From the NCBI GenBank assembly GCA_016779385.1, contig JADHNT010000003.1, positions 1-54,377 on the forward strand: a stretch of DNA of 54,377 nt. The letters are read 5' to 3'. Below are positions 50,025 through 54,377 of this stretch, in pieces (positions within the stretch are counted from its first letter, which is position 1; every line of letters begins with the position of its first letter). The translations under genes were made by a program, and so were the position numbers. The notes under the pieces were generated by a model. It searched no databases and had not been told where the DNA came from. It was given only the letters and a program-made list of their open reading frames with translations. The DNA is from Pseudomonadales bacterium. Its GTDB lineage: Bacteria; Pseudomonadota; Gammaproteobacteria; Pseudomonadales; Azotimanducaceae.

Positions 50025-51149
50025 TTAGTTGCTAGCGAGGCTCTCGCCGGCCACCACAGGCAGCCCCATGGCAGTCCACACGAGGATCCCCTCGTCGATC
50101 ACCGCCGTAAGCTCCGCCGGATAGCCGAGCCCCCGGAGGTTGTTGATCACGTAGTCCGAGGCGGCGTGAGGGCAAGCGCAGTAGGCCACGATCATGACGC
50201 CTTCGGAGGGATCGGGCAGCTGGAGATCGGTGGCCCGCTCCTTGTCCCGGTAATAGGGCATGGGCACGGCGCCGGGGATGTGGCTGCGCTGCCAGGAGGA
50301 TGCGGGTCGGGTGTCGAGGAGGATAAAGCGCTTCTTCTCCTCCAGCGCCTTCACCACCTCCGCGGCGGGGACATAGCGACCCTCGTAGAGGCCGTCGGCT
50401 TTGTAGCGCTTCTCCTGGTAGTCCACGCGAATGGTGAAGTTCGGATCTTCCCCCTCAGGGTTAAGCACGTACTGATCCGGCGTGGGCGGCGTGCGAAGCT
50501 TGATGGGATCGGGCGCCCAGCCCGAGGCCTGGCTACGCAGGTAGGCGACTACGTTGTTCACGCCCTTCTCGCCGAGGAGCTTGCTGTAGCTTCCCATGGG
50601 GGTGCCGTCCCGGCCGTGCTCAAGGGCGTACTTCAGAAATGCATCGGAAGCGTTGGCCAGCAGGGACTGATCGCCAATGGCTGGCGCATACACGCCTTGG
50701 CCCTGGTCGCCGTGGCAATTCGCGCACAGCGCGCCGTAGGTTTGGGCACCTGCCTGCGCGTCGCCTTCTACGGCATCGCCGGAGAGCTTCAAGGGCTCAA
50801 TGCCCTCCACCTGCACAAGCCAGCGGGTAAGGATGTTCATCTGCCCTCGAGACAGAGGGCCGCCCATTTCTTCGCTGTAGGCCGCCATAGCCGTACCGCG
50901 CCGGCCATAGCCGATGGCCGCCCGCAGATGGGAGGGGAAGCCCGTGCTGAGGAGCTGCGGGCTCTTCAGGGACGGGGCGTGGTCCGCGGCGTAGCCGCTG
51001 CGATCTTCGCCGTGGCACAGCGCGCAGTTCTGTTCGTACAGGCCCGCGGCCTCGGCCATTTGCGCCTCATCTAGGGTGAGGGACCAGTCTTGCGCCCCCT
51101 GCGCTGCGCCGCCAAGACAGAACAGCACCGCCAGCAAAAGCTTTTTCAT
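50025..51149 (-). CDS. Di-haem cytochrome c fused to a rhodanese-like domain
   Basis: 374 residues with signal peptide (KKLLLAVLFCLGGAAQGAQ), so periplasmic. Two class I cytochrome c domains: CALCH near residue 42 with axial Met in RRGTAMAAYS, and CANCH near residue 142 with axial Met in DGTPMGSYS. Residues 265-370 are a rhodanese-like domain (FILLDTRPASSWQRSHIPGA) whose active loop is AYCACPHAASDY, with two cysteines. The fusion suggests sulfur transfer or oxidation linked to electron flow; this is inference. The start at 51149 gives the signal peptide. Downstream is a strong terminator; upstream a palindromic site. Confidence 0.9.
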   Translation of the reverse strand: MKKLLLAVLFCLGGAAQGAQDWSLTLDEAQMAEAAGLYEQNCALCHGEDRSGYAADHAPSLKSPQLLSTGFPSHLRAAIGYGRRGTAMAAYSEEMGGPLSRGQMNILTRWLVQVEGIEPLKLSGDAVEGDAQAGAQTYGALCANCHGDQGQGVYAPAIGDQSLLANASDAFLKYALEHGRDGTPMGSYSKLLGEKGVNNVVAYLRSQASGWAPDPIKLRTPPTPDQYVLNPEGEDPNFTIRVDYQEKRYKADGLYEGRYVPAAEVVKALEEKKRFILLDTRPASSWQRSHIPGAVPMPYYRDKERATDLQLPDPSEGVMIVAYCACPHAASDYVINNLRGLGYPAELTAVIDEGILVWTAMGLPVVAGESLASN

Positions 51150-51205
51150 AACCCCTCCCAAGGGTGCCCAGCCAGGATCGCCGCTAGGACTTGTCATAAT
51201 GGATG

Positions 51206-51228
51206 GCGATAACGTTATAAGGTATCGC
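51206..51228. promoter_or_regulatory. Palindromic site upstream of the cytochrome/rhodanese gene
   Basis: A perfect 10-base palindrome ATAACGTTAT (51209-51218) lies within outer arms GCGATA (51206-51211) and TATCGC (51223-51228). It is AT-rich against a GC-rich background, 57 bases or more before the ATG at 51149. A regulator or sigma-factor binding site is possible. Confidence 0.35.
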
Positions 51229-51249
51229 TAAACCCTGGGAAGCTCAATC

Positions 51250-51933
51250 TCAGACAAAGGCCTCTGCTTTCACCTCGACTTCCGTCTTCAGGGAGGCCCG
51301 GCTCACCAAGCCGTGCTCGAGCGCAAGCAAGGTGAGCTGGACGTCGCTTTCAATCGCGAGCTTTTCAAAGATTCGATAGCGATAACTGTTCACCGTTTTC
51401 GGCGAAAGCGACAAGGTTCGGGCAATGACCGAAACCCGCTGGCAGCGAATCACCATATGGGCTACCTGGAGCTCACGCCCAGATAAAAGCGCAAAAGGGT
51501 TTCGGTGATCGCCCCCTTCTAGGCTATGGAAAGCGAGGTTTCTGGCCACATCGGCGGAGAGAAAGCGCTGCCCCACCTGGGCCCGACGTAGCGCGGCGAT
51601 CCATTCCTGCTCCTCAGCCTGCAAGCTCACATAAGCCGTCGCCCCGGCATCGAGCATGTGGTGTGGAAAGGGCCCTCTGCTCGGCTCACCGAAGCCGACG
51701 ATGGCCAGCTGGGGACGCTGGCGCTGAAGCCGGCGGATGGTTTCCACCCCGTCGGCGTCCTTAAGGCTCAAAGCCACCAAAGCCATGGTGGCCCGCGACG
51801 GATCCAGCTGCTCAAGCCCCTCCTGGGCCGTGAAGGCGTGGGCCACGAGGTCCATGCCTGGTGCCTGCTCAATAAGGGCTTTCAGCGCGATGTGAACGAG
51901 GCGTTGCCCCGCAATCAGTTGCACTCGAATCAT
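51250..51933 (-). CDS. GacA/UvrY-like regulator with degenerate receiver domain
   Basis: 227 residues from ATG at 51933. Receiver-like domain 1-120 plus LuxR-type DNA-binding domain 145-212 (LSGRELQVAHMVIRCQRV, LSLSPKTVNSYRYRIFEKL), which closely follows GacA/UvrY. Compared with GacA from memory, every phosphorylation residue is replaced: Asp8/Asp9 are Ala8/Gly9, Asp54 is Ala54, the conserved Thr is Gly82 and Lys104 is Leu104. The domain length and hydrophobic pattern are kept (VALSLKDADGVETI, PFPHHMLDAGATAYV). It would bind DNA without phosphorylation by BarA/GacS. The upstream start at 51987 is not needed. No sensor kinase gene is near. Confidence 0.9.
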   Translation of the reverse strand: MIRVQLIAGQRLVHIALKALIEQAPGMDLVAHAFTAQEGLEQLDPSRATMALVALSLKDADGVETIRRLQRQRPQLAIVGFGEPSRGPFPHHMLDAGATAYVSLQAEEQEWIAALRRAQVGQRFLSADVARNLAFHSLEGGDHRNPFALLSGRELQVAHMVIRCQRVSVIARTLSLSPKTVNSYRYRIFEKLAIESDVQLTLLALEHGLVSRASLKTEVEVKAEAFV

Positions 51934-52034
51934 GCGACTCCCCTCCCTGGGCTGCGCAATGGCAAGGTTCACCCTAGCAAGCCTCAACGGGGGCTGGCCA
52001 ACGTGGAACAGGAGATCACCCTAGGGAGTTTTTC

Positions 52035-52095
52035 GGGGCCAGGGTGGCCCCGGAGAGATATCGCACACCGCGGGGCGCGAAAAGCGCCCCCTTTT
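52035..52095. other. Two adjacent hairpin-forming inverted repeats
   Basis: GGGGCC-AGGGT-GGCCCC at 52035-52051 and GGGGCGC-GAAAA-GCGCCCC at 52072-52090, the second followed on the plus strand by CTTTT. They lie between the gcdH-like stop and the regulator gene. Neither gives a T-run on the minus strand, so they are not clear terminators for gcdH; they may impede RNA decay or stop antisense transcription. Confidence 0.4.
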
Positions 52096-52108
52096 ACCTG
52101 AGCGGGGC

Positions 52109-53314
52109 CTAGGCGCCGGTGAAGGCCTGGAGCCCGGTCTGCGCCCGGCCCAGGATCAGGGCATGGATGTCGTGGGTGCCCTCGTAGGTGTTCACGGTCT
52201 CAAGATTCACGAGGTGGCGCATCACGTGATACTCATCACTGATGCCGTTGCCGCCGTGCATGTCCCGAGCGAGGCGCGCGACGTCCAGCGCCTTGCCGCA
52301 GCTGTTGCGCTTAAGCAGGGAGATGGTCTCCACGGGCAGCGCGTCCTCGTCCATAAGCCGCCCCATGCGCAGGCATGCCTGAAGGCCCAAAGCGATTTCC
52401 GTCTGCATATCCGCGAGCTTCTTTTGAATCAGCTGATTGGCCGCGAGGGGCCGGCCAAACTGCTGCCGCTCCAGGGTGTAGCGGCGCGCGGCATGCCAGC
52501 AAAACTCCGCCGCCCCAAGGGCGCCCCAGCTGATGCCGTAGCGCGCCTTGTTTAAGCAGCCAAAGGGACCGGCGAGGCCCTTCACGTTCGGCAGGAGGTT
52601 CTCCTCCGGTACGAAGCAGTCGGACAGAACAATTTCCCCGGTGATGGAGGCGCGCAGGCTGAGCTTTCCTTCGATCTTCGGCGTGGAGAAGCCCTCGAAG
52701 GACCGCTCAACGATGAAGCCCCGGATCGTACCCTCGAGCTTGGCCCACACCACGGCGAGATCGGCGATAGGGGAATTGGTGATCCACATCTTCGCCCCAT
52801 TGAGGATGAAGCCGCCGTCCACGGGCTTGGCGTTCGTCACCATAGAGGACGGGTCGGAGCCATGATCAGGCTCGGTTAGGCCAAAGCAGCCGACCCATTC
52901 CCCGGTGGCCAGCTTGGGCAAATACCTCTCCCGCTGTGCGTCCGAGCCGTAGGCGTAGATGGGGTGCATCACCAGGGAGGACTGCACGCTCATGGCCGAG
53001 CGATAGCCCGAATCCACCCGCTCCACTTCCCGGGCCACGAGGCCATAGCAGACGTAATTCAGACCGGCGCAGCCGTAGCGCTCCGGAAGGGTCGACCCCA
53101 GCATGCCCAGGGCCCCAAGCTCATTCATGATCTCCCGGTGGAAGTGCTCCTTCCGGGAGGCCTCAAGCACTCGGGGCTGGAGCTTGTCCTGGGCGTAGCT
53201 CCGAGCCGACTCCATGACCATCCGCTCTTCTTCGCTGAGCTGGGCCTCAAGGCCCAGGGGGTCCTCCCAATTGAACGCCGCCCGCGCTGCCTTTGAAGCC
53301 TGCTCCTGGCTCAT
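52109..53314 (-). CDS. gcdH: Glutaryl-CoA dehydrogenase-like acyl-CoA dehydrogenase
   Basis: 401 residues. N-terminus [20 protein letters not shown], then [20 protein letters not shown] (the glutaryl-carboxylate-binding Arg/Ser segment), [35 protein letters not shown] and the catalytic Glu in [16 protein letters not shown]. This combination is typical of GcdH, which converts glutaryl-CoA to crotonyl-CoA in lysine and tryptophan breakdown. Divergent from the next acyl-CoA dehydrogenase gene across 116 bases. The usual neighbouring LysR and CoA-transferase genes are not seen. Confidence 0.92.
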   Translation of the reverse strand: MSQEQASKAARAAFNWEDPLGLEAQLSEEERMVMESARSYAQDKLQPRVLEASRKEHFHREIMNELGALGMLGSTLPERYGCAGLNYVCYGLVAREVERVDSGYRSAMSVQSSLVMHPIYAYGSDAQRERYLPKLATGEWVGCFGLTEPDHGSDPSSMVTNAKPVDGGFILNGAKMWITNSPIADLAVVWAKLEGTIRGFIVERSFEGFSTPKIEGKLSLRASITGEIVLSDCFVPEENLLPNVKGLAGPFGCLNKARYGISWGALGAAEFCWHAARRYTLERQQFGRPLAANQLIQKKLADMQTEIALGLQACLRMGRLMDEDALPVETISLLKRNSCGKALDVARLARDMHGGNGISDEYHVMRHLVNLETVNTYEGTHDIHALILGRAQTGLQAFTGA

Positions 53315-53396
53315 GAATGCTCTCCTCGATACCGAACCTGGGATAATGACGGGCGAAGCCTAGAGCACCACCGCGGATCTGACAATGAAAGGGGTG

Positions 53397-53402
53397 TAGA
53401 CT
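53397..53402 (+). promoter_or_regulatory. Possible -10 element (TAGACT) for the acyl-CoA dehydrogenase gene
   Basis: TAGACT stands 28 bases before the ATG at 53431. No good -35 at standard spacing is visible (CTGACA at 53379 is only 12 bases away). It is the third occurrence of this hexamer near a start. Confidence 0.25.
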
Positions 53403-53430
53403 GCGCCCGATTCTGCCTAAGGAGCCCGTC

Positions 53431-54377
53431 ATGCCTCTCGATCCCAGCACTCTCGAGCAACTCCAAGCCACCGTTCACCGCTTTGTCCGGGAGCGCCTCG
53501 TGCCCCTGGAAGCCCAGGTGGCCCGGGAAGACCGCATCCCCGCGGAGGTGGTGCAGGAGATGCGCGAGCTGGGGCTCTTCGGTCTGACCGTGCCCGAGGT
53601 CTACGGCGGCCTGGGGCTGAATACGGAAGAGGAATGCCAGGTGGTGATGGAACTGGGCTGGACCTCCCCGGCCTTCCGCTCCGTCATCGGCACCAACAAC
53701 GGCATCGGCTCCCAGGGCCTGGTGATGGACGGCACCGAAGCCCAGAAGGAATACTGGCTGCCGCGCATGGCCAGCGGCGAAGTCATCGGCTCCTTCGCCC
53801 TCACCGAGCCCGACGCCGGCTCCGATGCGGGCTCGGTGCGTACCCGCGCCGATCGCCAGGGGGATGGCTTCGTCATCAATGGGCGCAAGCGCTACATCAC
53901 CAATGCACCCCATGCCCAGCTCTTCACCGTATTTGCCCGCACGGACCAAGATGCCCCGGGCTCCCGCGGGGTTTCCGCCTTCCTCGTCCCCGCGGATAGC
54001 AAAGGCCTATCCCTGGGCAAGGCCGACAAAAAAATGGGCCAGCAAGGCGCGCACGTATGCGATGTCGTCTTTGAGGACGTTTTCCTTCCCGCCGACGCCC
54101 TCCTCGGTGGCGAGGCGGCCCTCCACAAGGGCTTCCTCACCGCCATGAAAACCCTCGACCGGGGCCGGCTCCACATCAGTGCCCTGGCCGTGGGCTGCGC
54201 CCAGCGCCTCATCGAGGACGCCACCCGCTACGCGGCGGAGCGCCAGCAGTTCGGCCAAGCCATCGGGGAGTTTCAGCTCGTGCAGGCCATGCTGGCCGAT
54301 TCGGCCACGGAGGCCTACGCGGCCCGTACCATGGTCCTCGACGCCGCCCGGCGCCGGGATGAGGGCACGGACAACGA
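53431..54377 (+). CDS. Acyl-CoA dehydrogenase, N-terminal part (cut by window edge)
   Basis: 315 complete codons from ATG at 53431 (MPLDPSTLEQLQATVHRFVR). ACAD motifs: FALTEPDAGSDAGSVRTRAD, KRYITNAPHAQLFTVFARTD, then RGRLHISALAVGCAQRLIED and QQFGQAIGEFQLVQAMLADS near the cut. The C-terminal catalytic region lies beyond the window, so the subclass cannot be set. RBS AAGGAG at 53419-53424 precedes the ATG, and TAGACT at 53397-53402 is a possible -10. Confidence 0.9.
   Translation, partial: MPLDPSTLEQLQATVHRFVRERLVPLEAQVAREDRIPAEVVQEMRELGLFGLTVPEVYGGLGLNTEEECQVVMELGWTSPAFRSVIGTNNGIGSQGLVMDGTEAQKEYWLPRMASGEVIGSFALTEPDAGSDAGSVRTRADRQGDGFVINGRKRYITNAPHAQLFTVFARTDQDAPGSRGVSAFLVPADSKGLSLGKADKKMGQQGAHVCDVVFEDVFLPADALLGGEAALHKGFLTAMKTLDRGRLHISALAVGCAQRLIEDATRYAAERQQFGQAIGEFQLVQAMLADSATEAYAARTMVLDAARRRDEGTDN

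Noticed and set aside
49956-51074. Plus-strand 372-codon open frame opposite the cytochrome/rhodanese gene
   Set aside because: Haem-binding and rhodanese motifs are on the minus strand; the plus frame would also run through the terminator hairpin.

Overview
This window looks like a stretch of chromosome from a GC-rich, probably marine or saline, heterotrophic gammaproteobacterium. The evidence is a set of genes typical of that class: a GacA/UvrY-type regulator, EpmC, PdxB, AlaA, TusA, NqrM/ApbE, LolCDE and ClpB. I cannot name a genus. No tRNA, rRNA, CRISPR array, prophage or insertion sequence is visible. Genes are packed tightly, no gene-free stretch reaches 300 bases, and seven of the eight convergent gene pairs overlap at their 3' ends, four of them by interlocking stop codons in a CTAG or TTAA palindrome.

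Layout. 1-4198: 5' part of clpB, a small unknown gene, a DUF2244 membrane protein, comEC and a DUF2062 protein. 4268-7197: a secreted S9 peptidase, then a YefM/YoeB toxin-antitoxin pair and a DUF2958 gene that look like mobile cargo. 7421-15500: a SulP transporter with a universal stress protein, a seven-repeat FG-GAP lipoprotein, a probable Nmad3 protein, a TraB/GumN protein, a DUF2130 coiled-coil protein and a J-domain protein. 15566-21154: a 2-oxoglutarate oxygenase, lolCDE, and nqrM/apbE without the Nqr structural genes. 21258-30266: a catabolic run (dienelactone hydrolase, two paired acyl-CoA dehydrogenases, phosphatase, crotonase, MFS carrier, TTC38-like protein), a two-gene spermidine-synthase-like pair and msrB. 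30355-36564: alaA, and on the other strand tusA-epmC-exonuclease-pdxB-FAD oxidoreductase-NAD kinase-like. 49054-54377: crotonase, cytochrome c/rhodanese fusion, degenerate GacA-like regulator, glutaryl-CoA dehydrogenase and a further acyl-CoA dehydrogenase cut by the window end.

The most interesting region is the ten-gene co-directional cluster at 36689-49031. It combines a TPR protein with a TonB-like C-terminal domain, a Ser/Gly-rich secreted protein, a lipoprotein, a membrane-anchored TPR protein, a PEGA-repeat protein with a formylglycine-enzyme-like domain, a small secreted protein, a MotA/TolQ/ExbB proton channel, an Hsp70/actin-like protein and two VWA proteins. Each VWA protein begins with one membrane helix carrying an Asp where ExbD/TolR/MotB carry their proton-coupling Asp. 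My inference is an ion-driven envelope machine in which VWA proteins replace ExbD/TolR. I know of no characterised system with this composition.

A second strong observation is the GacA/UvrY-like regulator at 51250-51933. Its DNA-binding domain is intact, but every residue needed for receiver phosphorylation has been replaced.
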